Shown here piece after piece: positions 9,799 through 17,789 of a stretch of 64,000 nt of DNA (positions within the stretch are counted from its first letter, which is position 1; each line of letters starts with the position of its first letter). The position numbers and the translations under genes are program-made. Source of the stretch: CAMFLJ01 sp963702555 (GTDB lineage: Bacteria; Actinomycetota; Acidimicrobiia; Acidimicrobiales; Acidimicrobilacustridaceae); contig CAVPCW010000008.1 of NCBI GenBank assembly GCA_963702555.1, forward strand, positions 310,001 to 374,000, in the 5' to 3' direction. Below the pieces are notes generated by a model. It worked only from the letters and a program-made list of their open reading frames with translations. It searched no databases and was not told where the DNA came from.

Positions 9799-10727
9799 CG
9801 GCCGTCGTCGGGCGGGAGCTGGTCGCCCTTCGGCCGCAGGCGGTGCCGCGAGGCCCGCACGATGCCCCACGTGGCGAGGCCGCCCTCGACCACGGCCGGG
9901 CCGATGATGGTGGCGAGCGACGCCACCCGCACGCCGACCCGGCGCTCGAGGGTGTCGGCGAGCCGGGGGAGGGCCGCGGTGCGCAGCATGCGGGCGGCCT
10001 CGGGGCGGGTGCGCCCGAACACGCCGTCGGCGCTGATGGCGGCCAGCTCGTCGATCAGCTCGGCGGGCGACGGCTCGTGGCCCTCGGCCCGGAACTTGGC
10101 GACCAGCACCGAGCCCTGCGCGTAGGTCTCGGCCGCCTCGGTGACGACCGAGAGGGCCAGCGCCACGGGCACGGCCGAGGTACCGACCATGGCGGTGGAC
10201 GCAAGGCCCCCGGCCACCGCGGCGCCGACGGCGACCGACGGGTGGGCGAGGGGTCGGCGCAGCGCGAGGCCCGGCACGAAGCCGGCCAGGCCGGTGGCCA
10301 CCGCCGGCACGACGTCGTCGACGAACGAGGTGCCGAGGCGGGCCCGCACCTTGGCGAAGTCGGCCACGTGGTTCGCCCAGGCGAAGCGGCCGGCGGCGCC
10401 CGCGCCGGCCCGGGCCGCGTCGGCCAGCTCGTCGGCGTACATGTCGGTGGCCTCGTCGGCGATGGCCGCGGCCAGGGCCACGAACACCTCGGCGACGTCG
10501 TCGTCGAAGCCGAACCGCCCGGTGACCTTCTTGGTGAGCTTCGCCGCCTTCACCGCGTTGGGGCCCATCGGTGCGTCGGGCCGGCGCATCCGCCCGACCA
10601 CCCGGGTGAGGAACACCCCGGCCTTGGTGACGCGGTTGCGGTCGGCCTCGGCCTGCGACTGCTCGAGCGCGTCGAGCAGCTCGGCCCGCACGCTGGCGGG
10701 ACCGCCCAGGTCGTCGTCGGTCGCCAT
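9795..10727 (-). CDS. conserved hypothetical protein, possibly membrane-associated
   Basis: 310 aa protein that I do not recognise with confidence. The N-terminal third is charged and helical. Residues around 150-200 are rich in Gly and Ala with small hydrophobics (VAVGAAVAGGLASTAMVG), which could insert in or bind a membrane, and the C-terminal third is again amphipathic. Its general look recalls EcsC-like proteins, but I would not assign that name. No catalytic motif is visible. ATG 10727 has no ribosome site but lies seven bases after TACCGT, suggesting a leaderless transcript. The stop codon shares CTAG with that of the amidohydrolase. Confidence 0.6.
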   Translation of the reverse strand: MATDDDLGGPASVRAELLDALEQSQAEADRNRVTKAGVFLTRVVGRMRRPDAPMGPNAVKAAKLTKKVTGRFGFDDDVAEVFVALAAAIADEATDMYADELADAARAGAGAAGRFAWANHVADFAKVRARLGTSFVDDVVPAVATGLAGFVPGLALRRPLAHPSVAVGAAVAGGLASTAMVGTSAVPVALALSVVTEAAETYAQGSVLVAKFRAEGHEPSPAELIDELAAISADGVFGRTRPEAARMLRTAALPRLADTLERRVGVRVASLATIIGPAVVEGGLATWGIVRASRHRLRPKGDQLPPDDGR

Positions 10728-10734
10728 GGCCTGA

Positions 10735-10740
10735 ACGGTA
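10735..10740 (-). promoter_or_regulatory. -10 box of a leaderless promoter (TACCGT)
   Basis: On the minus strand TACCGT ends seven bases before ATG 10727, and no Shine-Dalgarno sequence is present. This fits the leaderless pattern seen at several genes here. Confidence 0.45.
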
Positions 10741-10900
10741 GGGCCAACGACGCCCGATCAGGCCTCGCCGCCTTCGCCCCTTCGTGACGGTCCGGTCAAC
10801 AGTGGGCCGATCCGGTGACGGCACGCCTCCGGGACCGGCATGATCTCCGCACCCGACCACCGCCGCTCCGGCAGCGGTCCCGCGCTCGAACGGAGCCGCT

Positions 10901-11356
10901 GTGCCCCACTCCGACCTCCTGGCCGCCGCTCTCGCCGAGGCCCGTCGCAGCTACGACGCCGGGGGCATGCCCATCGGTGCCGCCATCGCCGACCCCTCGG
11001 GCGCGGTGGTGATGGGTGGCCACAACCGGATGCTGTTCCCGAGCGGGGGCATCGCCTCGCACGCCGAGCTCAACGCCATGCGCGACCTCGACCTGGCCGA
11101 CCTCTCCGGCTTCTCGATGCTCACGACCATGCCCCCGTGCTGGATGTGCGGCGGCGCGGTGCGCCACTTCCGGCTGTCGCACCTCTACGTCGTGCGCCAG
11201 CCGTTCGACAGCGGCGCGGCGGCCTGGCTCGACGGCGAGGACGCGGCCACCGTCGAGATCGAGCGGGTGGACAGCCCCGAGGCCGTCGAGCTGTTCGAGC
11301 GGTGGCGGGCCGAGCACCCCGAGCTCTGGCCCAACCCGCGCCTCGACACCTGGTGA
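10901..11356 (+). CDS. cytosine-deaminase-like (Fcy1-type) nucleoside/base deaminase
   Basis: Zinc-dependent deaminase of the CDA fold, 151 aa. The zinc and proton-shuttle motifs are SHAEL (His54, Glu56) and PPCWMCGGAV (Cys80, Cys83). The N-terminal block with GGMPIGAAI and a C-terminus in which a helix leads to HPELWPN resemble the yeast cytosine deaminase group (which ends in a comparable RPQDW segment) more than tRNA adenosine deaminase TadA. The predicted reaction is hydrolytic deamination of cytosine or a related base; the exact substrate is inferred. GTG 10901 follows CGGAG by five bases. It converges on the thiolase gene. Confidence 0.8.
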   Translation: MPHSDLLAAALAEARRSYDAGGMPIGAAIADPSGAVVMGGHNRMLFPSGGIASHAELNAMRDLDLADLSGFSMLTTMPPCWMCGGAVRHFRLSHLYVVRQPFDSGAAAWLDGEDAATVEIERVDSPEAVELFERWRAEHPELWPNPRLDTW

Positions 11357-11380
11357 CCGACCGACGGTGAGCCAGCTTGG

Positions 11381-12577
11381 TCAGTCGAGGCGCTCGTAGA
11401 TCGTGGCGTTGGCGATGCCGCCGGCCTCGCACATGATCTGGAGGCCGAAGCGCTTGTCGCGCTGCTCGAGGGCGTTGACCAGCGTCGTGGCCAGCCGGGC
11501 GCCCGAGGCGCCGAGCGGATGGCCGAGGGCGATGGCGCCGCCGTTGACGTTGACCTTCGCCATGTCGGCGCCGACGTCGCGCGCCCACGCCAGGACGACC
11601 GAGGCGAAGGCCTCGTTGACCTCGAACAGGTCGATGTCCTTCAGCGTGAGCCCGGCCTTGGCCAGCACCTTGTGGGTGACGGGGATGACTGCGGTCAGCA
11701 TGAACAGCGGGTCGTCGGCCTCGACCGCGGTGGTGTGCACCCGGGCCCGGGGTCGCAGGCCGAGCTCGGCGGCGCGCTCCTCGCTGGCGATGAGCAGGGC
11801 GGCGGCGCCGTCGGTGAGCTGCGACGACGTGCCCGCGGTGATCGACCACTCGATCTGCGGGAACCGCGCCTCCATCCGTTCGTCGACGAAGGCGGGCCGC
11901 AGCGCGGCGAGGCCCTCGAGCGTGGTGTGGCGCAGGCCTTCGTCGGCGGTCACGAGCCGCCGCGACCCGTCGTCGTCGACCACCTCGACGCCGACCACCT
12001 CGTTGGCGAACGCACCCCAGTCGGTGGCGCCGCGGGCGAGCTCCTGGGAGCGCAGGCCGAACTCGTCGAGCTCGGCGCGTGAGACGCCCCACTTGGCGGC
12101 GATCAGCTCGGACGCCACGCCCTGGCTGATCATCCCCTCGGGGTAGCGCTCGGCGAAGCGTCGGCCGTCGAGGTCCCACGCGCCGGCGGCGGGTGAGCCC
12201 ATCGGCACCCGGCTCATCGACTCGACCCCGCCGGCGATCACCAGGTCGTAGGCGCCCGCCTGCACGCCCTGGGCCGCGAACGAGATCGCCTGCTGCGACG
12301 ACCCGCACTGCCGGTCGACGGTCGTGGCCGGCACCCGCTCGGGGAAGCCGGCGGCCAGCACCGCCCGGCGGCCGACGTTGAAGGCCTGCTCGCCCACCTG
12401 GCTCACCGTGCCGACGACCACGTCGTCGAGGAGTCCGGGGTCGAGGTGGTTGCGTTCGGCCAGGGCCCGCAGCGCGGTGGCCAGCAGGTCGACGGGGTGG
12501 ACCGGGGCGAGCGAGCCCGTGGCCTTCCCCTTCCCCAGAGGCGTCCGGACCGCATCGACGATCACCGCATCCCGCAT
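11381..12577 (-). CDS. acetyl-CoA C-acyltransferase (thiolase)
   Basis: Thiolase-family enzyme of 398 aa, the standard length. The acyl-accepting Cys91 sits in VDRQCGSSQQA, the catalytic His353 in GGAIALGHPLGASGAR, and the second Cys383 in IMCEAGG. These are complete, so it should be active in the thiolytic cleavage of 3-ketoacyl-CoA (beta-oxidation) or in the reverse condensation. ATG 12577 follows GGGAGGA. A full promoter with a palindromic element lies just upstream, so it is probably regulated apart from the GNAT gene. No FadB-like gene is adjacent. Confidence 0.93.
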   Translation of the reverse strand: MRDAVIVDAVRTPLGKGKATGSLAPVHPVDLLATALRALAERNHLDPGLLDDVVVGTVSQVGEQAFNVGRRAVLAAGFPERVPATTVDRQCGSSQQAISFAAQGVQAGAYDLVIAGGVESMSRVPMGSPAAGAWDLDGRRFAERYPEGMISQGVASELIAAKWGVSRAELDEFGLRSQELARGATDWGAFANEVVGVEVVDDDGSRRLVTADEGLRHTTLEGLAALRPAFVDERMEARFPQIEWSITAGTSSQLTDGAAALLIASEERAAELGLRPRARVHTTAVEADDPLFMLTAVIPVTHKVLAKAGLTLKDIDLFEVNEAFASVVLAWARDVGADMAKVNVNGGAIALGHPLGASGARLATTLVNALEQRDKRFGLQIMCEAGGIANATIYERLD

Positions 12578-12600
12578 GACGTTCCTCCCAGTCAGTTCGT

Positions 12601-12640
12601 TGACAGAACTCACTCTAGAGGTGTCAGTCCTCTCACACAA
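12601..12640 (-). promoter_or_regulatory. thiolase promoter with candidate operator
   Basis: On the minus strand TTGTGT (12635-12640) and TAGAGT (12612-12617) are 17 bases apart, a good -35/-10 pair. The -10 lies within a 26-bp element (12601-12626) that has TGACA/TGTCA outer arms and contains the 8-bp palindrome CTCTAGAG. A repressor binding here would block the promoter; a TetR- or GntR-type fatty-acid regulator is a guess. Confidence 0.5.
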
Positions 12641-12644
12641 CCCA

Positions 12645-13367
12645 CTACCCGGGAGGCGACTCCACGAAGGCGAACTCGACGGTGCGGCGTCGGCGGAAGC
12701 CGAGCCGCTCGTAGACCCGCAGGGCCGCGTCGTTGTCGGCCGCCACGTGGAGGAAGGGCGTCTCTCCCCGGTCGAGGATGCCGAGGGCGACCCGCCGCGT
12801 GAGGGCGGCGGCCAGGCCCCGGCCCCGTGCGTCGGGGTGGGTGCACACCGCCGAGATCTCGGTGAAGCCGTCGAGGTGGAGGCGCTCGCCGGCCATCGCC
12901 AGGAGGCGGTCGTCGGCATCGACATGGCCCCAGTAGCGGCCCATCTCCAGGGTGCGCTCGGCGAAGGGACCGGGGCGGGTCAGCTCGACCAGGGCCAGCG
13001 CCTCGCCGACGTCGGACATCGTGAGCCGGCGGAGGATCGGTTCGTCGATGGTGGCGACCGACGGCTCGAGCGCAGCGGCGGTGACGGTGAGCTGGTTGCC
13101 GTGGCCCCGGTGGTGGACCGTCCAGCCCTCGGGGGCCTCGGGCACCGACGCCCGGAACAGGGCCAGCCCCGCCGACGCTCCGACCAGCTCGGCCAGATCG
13201 GACCAGCCCCGCCCGTCGAGGACCTCGACTCCGTGGAAGACGCACACGTCGGACGGGTAGCGACGGGCGGCACCTCGGACCTCGGCCCAGGAGGCGTGCT
13301 CCGTGGCGAGGGCGTGCCAGACGGCGTTGTCGAGGGGGTGGTGGCCGTCGGGCTCGGAGGTCGTCAC
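12645..13367 (-). CDS. GNAT family N-acetyltransferase
   Basis: 240 aa. The C-terminal half is a GNAT domain: the acetyl-CoA pyrophosphate loop is HPDARGRGLAAALTRRV, preceded by the strand FTEISAVCT and followed by ETPFLHVAADNDAALRVYERLGF. The N-terminal 100 residues are a separate, poorly conserved region, as in FR47-like members. It probably acetylates an amine on a small molecule or protein; the substrate is unknown. The start is GTG 13367; an xAxxxT box (GATCAT) lies six bases before it and no clear ribosome site, so it may be leaderless. Confidence 0.8.
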   Translation of the reverse strand: MTTSEPDGHHPLDNAVWHALATEHASWAEVRGAARRYPSDVCVFHGVEVLDGRGWSDLAELVGASAGLALFRASVPEAPEGWTVHHRGHGNQLTVTAAALEPSVATIDEPILRRLTMSDVGEALALVELTRPGPFAERTLEMGRYWGHVDADDRLLAMAGERLHLDGFTEISAVCTHPDARGRGLAAALTRRVALGILDRGETPFLHVAADNDAALRVYERLGFRRRRTVEFAFVESPPG

Positions 13368-13489
13368 GCCTCGATGATCTCACCCACTCCCACCTCTCTC
13401 TGAACCGCCTCCCACAGCGGCTCGATGCCGTCGGCCCGCTCCGGCGCGTCGTGAACGGGCTCGTCCTGACCCGGCGGCCCGGGGGCGGG

Positions 13490-13495
13490 TACGTT
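13490..13495 (+). promoter_or_regulatory. -10 box of a leaderless promoter (TACGTT)
   Basis: TACGTT ends seven bases before GTG 13503; no ribosome binding site lies between, which suggests that the DUF4235 transcript is leaderless. Confidence 0.45.
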
Positions 13496-13502
13496 CTGCC
13501 CC

Positions 13503-13826
13503 GTGAACCTGCGCAAGGTGCCCGACACCCTCGGGCGTGAGACCTCCTGGAAGATCGTCTCGGCCGTGAGCGGCATGCTCGCTGCCCTCATCGCCCGGAA
13601 GATCCTCCGCACCATGTGGGCCGCCGCCAGCACTGACGGGGTCGAGGGCCCGATCCTCGACCCGGCCGATCGTCGGTACTCCTGGAAGGACGCCACGCTG
13701 TGGGCCGTCACCGCCGGCATCGGGCTGGGCATCGCCAAGGTGATCAGCACCCGGCTCGCGGTCGTCGGCTGGGAGGCCGCCACCGGCACCCTTCCGCCCG
13801 GCGTCGACGAGCCCGTCGAGTTCTGA
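13503..13826 (+). CDS. DUF4235 domain membrane protein
   Basis: Small protein of 107 aa that matches the DUF4235 pattern: WKIVSAVSGMLAALIARKIL forms the first hydrophobic segment (about 17-36), a central block has DRRYSWKDATLWAVTAG, and a second hydrophobic helix follows (about 68-90). Members are common in actinomycetes and have no known function; two membrane helices are expected. The 5' side abuts a divergent GNAT gene. The VOC gene begins 18 bases after its stop and may be cotranscribed. Confidence 0.8.
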   Translation: MNLRKVPDTLGRETSWKIVSAVSGMLAALIARKILRTMWAAASTDGVEGPILDPADRRYSWKDATLWAVTAGIGLGIAKVISTRLAVVGWEAATGTLPPGVDEPVEF

Positions 13827-13844
13827 CGGCCCGCTCGCTGACCG

Positions 13845-14222
13845 ATGCCCGGCATCCCTGAGTCGCTGAACGCGGTCACCCTCGTCACCGCGGACATGGC
13901 CGCGTCCGTGGCCTTCTACGAGACGCTCGGCATGACGCTCGCCTTCGGGGGTGCCGACGCCCCCTTCTCCACCCTCCGCGTCGGGGCCGTCGACTTCGTG
14001 AACCTGCAGCTCGACCCCGAGTGGTCGCCACCGTCCCGGGGGTGGGGGCGCTTCATCGTGTGGGTCGACGACGTCGACGCCGTGCACCGGCGCCTGCTCG
14101 ACCACGGTGTCGAGCCCGAGTTCGCGCCCTCCGACGCCCCGTGGGGCGAGCGCTACTTCCACGTCGTCGATCCCGCCGGCCACGAGGTCAGCATCGCTCG
14201 CCGCCTGGACCCATCGGACTGA
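13845..14222 (+). CDS. VOC family protein (glyoxalase/bleomycin-resistance fold)
   Basis: 125 aa, one VOC module pair. It starts with SLNAVTLVTADMAASVAFYE, has the linker GRFIVWVDDVDAVHRRL and ends with ERYFHVVDPAGHEVSIAR, where Glu is the likely metal ligand; the usual N-terminal His is replaced by Asn or Thr, so the metal site may be altered. Function unknown; such proteins range from lyases to binding proteins. No ribosome site is seen before ATG 13845; translation probably couples to the upstream DUF4235 gene. Confidence 0.8.
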   Translation: MPGIPESLNAVTLVTADMAASVAFYETLGMTLAFGGADAPFSTLRVGAVDFVNLQLDPEWSPPSRGWGRFIVWVDDVDAVHRRLLDHGVEPEFAPSDAPWGERYFHVVDPAGHEVSIARRLDPSD

Positions 14223-14407
14223 ACGCGTTCTGACGGATTCGGGCCACGAACGGTCACGGACATGGGCCATAGCTCCCTCGTCGTGATGGTCAGCCTCACC
14301 GGTCGCTTCCACACGGTGGGCCCTTTGACCTAGAGGATCACCCGGATCGCGCTCGAAGCGCCGCGCAACGGTCCGGATGACCTACAGATAGTGGTCACGA
14401 TAATTCT

Positions 14408-14413
14408 TAGAGT
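14408..14413 (+). promoter_or_regulatory. -10 box of a leaderless promoter (TAGAGT)
   Basis: TAGAGT ends exactly six bases before ATG 14420 of the diguanylate cyclase. The stretch just upstream (14399-14410) is AT-rich in an otherwise GC-rich window. No ribosome site is present. Confidence 0.6.
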
Positions 14414-14419
14414 GACTGC

Positions 14420-16111
14420 ATGGTTCTGCAGTGGATCTCCGGGCTCGGGTTGCTGGCCATCGCCGCGGCCGCCCTCGGCCTCGCCGCGTACGAGATCCGG
14501 CGCCGCCACCGGGACAGCGGCTTCCACGCCGAGATGCTCGACGCCCTCGACGACCGGGTCTGCCGGTTCCGGGTCGACGACCTGGTGATCACCTACTGCA
14601 ACGACGCCTGGGCCCACTCCATGGGGAGCACCCCGTCCGCCGCCACCGGCCGCCTGCTCGGGGCCTTCCTGCCCACCGAGGCCGTCGACGGGGTCCGGGC
14701 GCTGCTCGACGAGCGGGGTCCCGACGACGCCGAGAGCCGTCGCGAGACCAAGCTCCGCCACGTCGACGGCCGGGTCGTCTACGAGCAGTGGTGGGACCGG
14801 ATCGTCGTGGGTGCCGACGGCCATCGCGAGCTGCTCTGCGTCGGGCGCGACGTCACCGAGCGGGCCCTCGTCGAGAACCGCCTCGCCGACAGCGAGCGCC
14901 AGCATCGGGAGCTCATCGAGCGCCTTCCCCTCGCGGCCTTCGTCCGCCGCGACCGTCGCCTCGTCTTCGCCAACCAGGCCGCCGCCGACCTCGTCGGCCT
15001 CGACGAGCCGGACCAGCTGCTCGACATGACCCTCGACTCGCTCTTCACGCCCGACGGCCTCGACGTGCTCGAGGACCGCATCGCGCGTCGGGTCGCGGGT
15101 CAGCCCGTCGAGCCCATCGTCCGGGCCCGCGGTCGCACCATCGCCGGCGACATCCGCACGGTCGACATCTACACCGCACCGATCGAGCTCGACGGTGAGG
15201 TCTGCACGCTGGCCGTGGTCAACGACGTCACCGACCTGGTCGACGCCACCTCGGCGCTGAGCCGCAGCGAGGAGCGCTTCCGGGCCCTGGCCGACCGCTC
15301 CACCGACGTGATCTTCCGGGTGGTGGCCGGGAGCGAGCCCCAGGTCGAGTACGTGAACCAGGCGTTCACGACCCTCACCGGGCTCTCGGTCGTCGAGTTC
15401 ACCGACCACCCCGTCGAGACCGTTCGCACGCTGCTCGGCGAGCGCGAGGCGTCCCGCTTCCTCGGCGTGCTCACCAGCGCCCAGGGCCCCCGGTCGTTCC
15501 AGCTGCCCATCACCCACCTCGACGGCACCCGCCGGTGGGTCGACGTGCGCCGCACCCTCAGCATGAGCCGCGACGGGTCCCTCGTCGTCGACGGCACGTT
15601 GCGCGACGTCACCGTCGAGAAGTCGCTCGAGGAGACCCTGCGCGACCTGGCCAACGTCGACGAGCTCACCGGCCTGCCCAACCGCCGGGCGCTCGAGGAC
15701 GAGCTCGACCGGCGCATCATCGGCGGCGGTGACCTCTCGCTGCTGTTCCTCGACCTCGACCGGTTCAAGGACGTCAACGACACCCTCGGCCACCTGATCG
15801 GCGACGAGCTGCTCCGGGAGATCGGCAACCGCCTCCGCCGGTCGTGCCGCGCCGACGACTTCGTCGGTCGCCTCGCCGGCGACGAGTTCATCGTCATCAC
15901 CGGCGATCAGCCGGACGTCATCGCCGACCGCATCCGCTCCGAGCTGGCCATGCCCCTCGAGGTCGGTGACTCGACGCTCAGCGCCCAGGCCAGCATCGGC
16001 ATCACCCGGGCCACGCCCCGAGACACCGCCGTGTCGCTGCTCGGCCGGGCCGACGCCGCCATGTACGAGGTCAAGCGGACCCGCAGCGGCCGCGGCCGCA
16101 GCGTCACCTGA
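14420..16111 (+). CDS. diguanylate cyclase with three PAS domains
   Basis: 563 aa. A hydrophobic helix (about 4-22) anchors it to the membrane, with cytosolic PAS-like modules at about 40-150, 165-275 and 285-395, then a GGDEF domain from about 400. The signature is AGDEF (486-490), an accepted variant of GGDEF, and the substrate loop region LLFLDLDRFKDVNDTLGH is intact. RADD at 477-480, five residues before the signature, is a proper inhibitory I-site. It therefore probably makes cyclic di-GMP from two GTP, with product feedback, in response to signals sensed by the PAS modules. No EAL domain is present or adjacent. Confidence 0.92.
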   Translation: MVLQWISGLGLLAIAAAALGLAAYEIRRRHRDSGFHAEMLDALDDRVCRFRVDDLVITYCNDAWAHSMGSTPSAATGRLLGAFLPTEAVDGVRALLDERGPDDAESRRETKLRHVDGRVVYEQWWDRIVVGADGHRELLCVGRDVTERALVENRLADSERQHRELIERLPLAAFVRRDRRLVFANQAAADLVGLDEPDQLLDMTLDSLFTPDGLDVLEDRIARRVAGQPVEPIVRARGRTIAGDIRTVDIYTAPIELDGEVCTLAVVNDVTDLVDATSALSRSEERFRALADRSTDVIFRVVAGSEPQVEYVNQAFTTLTGLSVVEFTDHPVETVRTLLGEREASRFLGVLTSAQGPRSFQLPITHLDGTRRWVDVRRTLSMSRDGSLVVDGTLRDVTVEKSLEETLRDLANVDELTGLPNRRALEDELDRRIIGGGDLSLLFLDLDRFKDVNDTLGHLIGDELLREIGNRLRRSCRADDFVGRLAGDEFIVITGDQPDVIADRIRSELAMPLEVGDSTLSAQASIGITRATPRDTAVSLLGRADAAMYEVKRTRSGRGRSVT

Positions 16112-16142
16112 CCCGCTGCCGCTCCGGCCCCCGGCTCAGGCC

Positions 16143-17186
16143 TCAGGTCCCCTGCTGGTCGAACGACGGCGTGGCATCGGTGCCGTAGACGACGCCCAGC
16201 TTCCGCAACCAGTTGCGGTAGGCCACACCGATGCGGTCGGAGCCGACGTGCAGCTCGGCCTGCAGATCGAGGGGCAGCCACTCCGGGCGCTGTGAGTTCA
16301 CGATGGCGATGTCCTGGGCCAGGACGCGGTCCTCGATCGCCCGGTGCTCCTCGGCGGGGAGGCCGTCCTCGGTCAGGATCCAGATCCACGCGACCGAGCG
16401 GCGGGGACCGACCGGGCAGCACGTGATCCAGACGGTGTACGGCAGGTCCTCGCGCAGCACCTCGACCTGGGCGGTGAGCGGGTGGGGTACGCGGCGGTTG
16501 AAGTGCACCGGCGAGATGGCGAAGCCGTCCTTCGGCACCGGGAAGTCGATCTCCAGGTCGGCGGCGTAGAGACCGTCGGGGGTCTCCTCCACCTCGTAGG
16601 GCCGCATGCGCAGCCACTCCTTGTCGCCGAGGATGCCGTCGTGCACCACGCCCAGGTGGGACGGGTCGATGAAGTTCTCGACCGCCCGTTGAGCCGCGGC
16701 CTCGAACACGTAGGGCCCACAGAGCGCCTTGGTGGAGAACACCGGGTCGTCCCAGCACACGATCGCCGGCGGGTCGCCGGCGGGGGTGCCGAGCGAGGTC
16801 CACACCAGTCCGTGGGCCTCCGTCGCCGCCAGCACGTTGGCCCGGGCCCGCTCCGGCGGCGTCAGCTCGGGGTGGGCGGGGATGAGCGTGCAGCGGCCGG
16901 TGCCGTCGTAGTTCCATGCGTGGTACGGGCACACGACCGTGTCGTCGGCGACGTGGCCGAGCGACAGCCTCACGCCGCGGTGGACGCAGAAGTCCTCCCA
17001 CGCGTGCACGGCGCCGTCGGTGTCACGCCACAGCACCAGCTCCACGCCCATGAGGGTCACCGGCACCAGCTCGCCGACGGCGACGTCGGCCGAGGCGGCG
17101 ACCGCCAGCCAGGTGTTGGAGAGCACGGGATCGAGGAACGAGTCGGCCGAGGCGTAGAGCTTCGGCCGAGCGGAGGAGTGGGCCAT
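16143..17186 (-). CDS. Rieske aromatic-ring-hydroxylating oxygenase alpha subunit
   Basis: 347 aa. The Rieske [2Fe-2S] ligands are Cys67, His69, Cys86 and His89 (CVHRG and CPYHAW). The mononuclear iron site lies in NFIDPSHLGVVHDG (Asp174, His177, His182). The size and layout match single-component terminal oxygenases of the vanillate demethylase / KshA group more than large dioxygenase alpha subunits. The predicted role is mono-oxygenation or O-demethylation of an aromatic or steroid-like substrate. No reductase gene is adjacent, so electrons must come from elsewhere. It is probably leaderless. Confidence 0.9.
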   Translation of the reverse strand: MAHSSARPKLYASADSFLDPVLSNTWLAVAASADVAVGELVPVTLMGVELVLWRDTDGAVHAWEDFCVHRGVRLSLGHVADDTVVCPYHAWNYDGTGRCTLIPAHPELTPPERARANVLAATEAHGLVWTSLGTPAGDPPAIVCWDDPVFSTKALCGPYVFEAAAQRAVENFIDPSHLGVVHDGILGDKEWLRMRPYEVEETPDGLYAADLEIDFPVPKDGFAISPVHFNRRVPHPLTAQVEVLREDLPYTVWITCCPVGPRRSVAWIWILTEDGLPAEEHRAIEDRVLAQDIAIVNSQRPEWLPLDLQAELHVGSDRIGVAYRNWLRKLGVVYGTDATPSFDQQGT

Positions 17187-17192
17187 GGGGCG

Positions 17193-17198
17193 AACCTA
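17193..17198 (-). promoter_or_regulatory. -10 box of a leaderless promoter (TAGGTT)
   Basis: On the minus strand TAGGTT ends six bases before ATG 17186 of the Rieske oxygenase gene, with no Shine-Dalgarno sequence between. Confidence 0.55.
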
Positions 17199-17279
17199 TG
17201 AGCGCCTACGGCCGCGGGTCCACGGATGAAAGAAACCCTTCAACGGCCGTTCACGGGCCGCCGGGTGTTCACTGTCGGG

Positions 17280-17702
17280 ATGGACATCGACGCCGCCCTC
17301 ACCTTCGCCCGCGACCACCGCAACGGCGTGCTCGTCACGCTGAAGGCCGACGGTCGTCCGCAGAGCTCGAACATCATCCACACCGTCACCGACGACGGTC
17401 GCGTCCGCATCTCGATCACCGCCGACCGGGCCAAGTACAAGAACCTCGTGCGCGACCCCCGGGTCTCGCTGCACATCAGCGCCGACGACTTCTGGTCCTA
17501 CGTCGTGCTCGAGGGCGATGCCGAGCTCAGCCCGGTGGCCGCCGCACCCGACGACGCCACCGTCGAGGAGCTCGTGGCGATGTACCGGGTCATGCAGGGC
17601 GAGCACCCGGACTGGGACGAGTACCGCGCCGCGATGGTGGCCGACCACCGCGTCGTGCTGTCGATCCGCCCGTCCCACGCCTACGGCATGCTCGGGGCCT
17701 GA
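17280..17702 (+). CDS. PPOX-class F420-dependent oxidoreductase
   Basis: 140 aa split-barrel flavin/F420-binding protein. It has the class pattern GVLVTLKADGRPQSSNIIHTV, RVRISITADRAKYKNLVRDP and VSLHISADDFWSYVVLEGDAE, typical of the TIGR03618 group of deazaflavin-dependent enzymes in actinomycetes. It probably reduces a small substrate with F420H2; substrate unknown. ATG 17280 is preferred to the in-frame ATG 54 bases upstream because family proteins begin here. It diverges from the Rieske gene and is followed by the shared terminator repeat. Confidence 0.85.
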   Translation: MDIDAALTFARDHRNGVLVTLKADGRPQSSNIIHTVTDDGRVRISITADRAKYKNLVRDPRVSLHISADDFWSYVVLEGDAELSPVAAAPDDATVEELVAMYRVMQGEHPDWDEYRAAMVADHRVVLSIRPSHAYGMLGA

Positions 17703-17709
17703 CCCCGGG

Positions 17710-17789
17710 CGCGCAACGGGGGCGCAGCGCCGTGGCGCCACGCCCCCGTCGGGTCGTTCAGGTGGTGCGGTGGCTCAGCCGGTGAAGGC
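17710..17789. repeat. 80-bp terminator repeat, copy 1 of 3
   Basis: Carries a hairpin at 17718-17747 (GGGGGCG pairs with CGCCCCC, then GCGCC with GGCGC, two-base loop) and runs into the last codons of the convergent minus-strand gene. The same 80 bases recur at 18821 and 19973. Here it sits between convergent genes and may stop both transcripts. Confidence 0.8.

Noticed and set aside
10728..10900. Small gene in the gap before the deaminase
   Set aside because: Open frames there lack start signals and codon bias; the sequence looks like a divergent promoter region.
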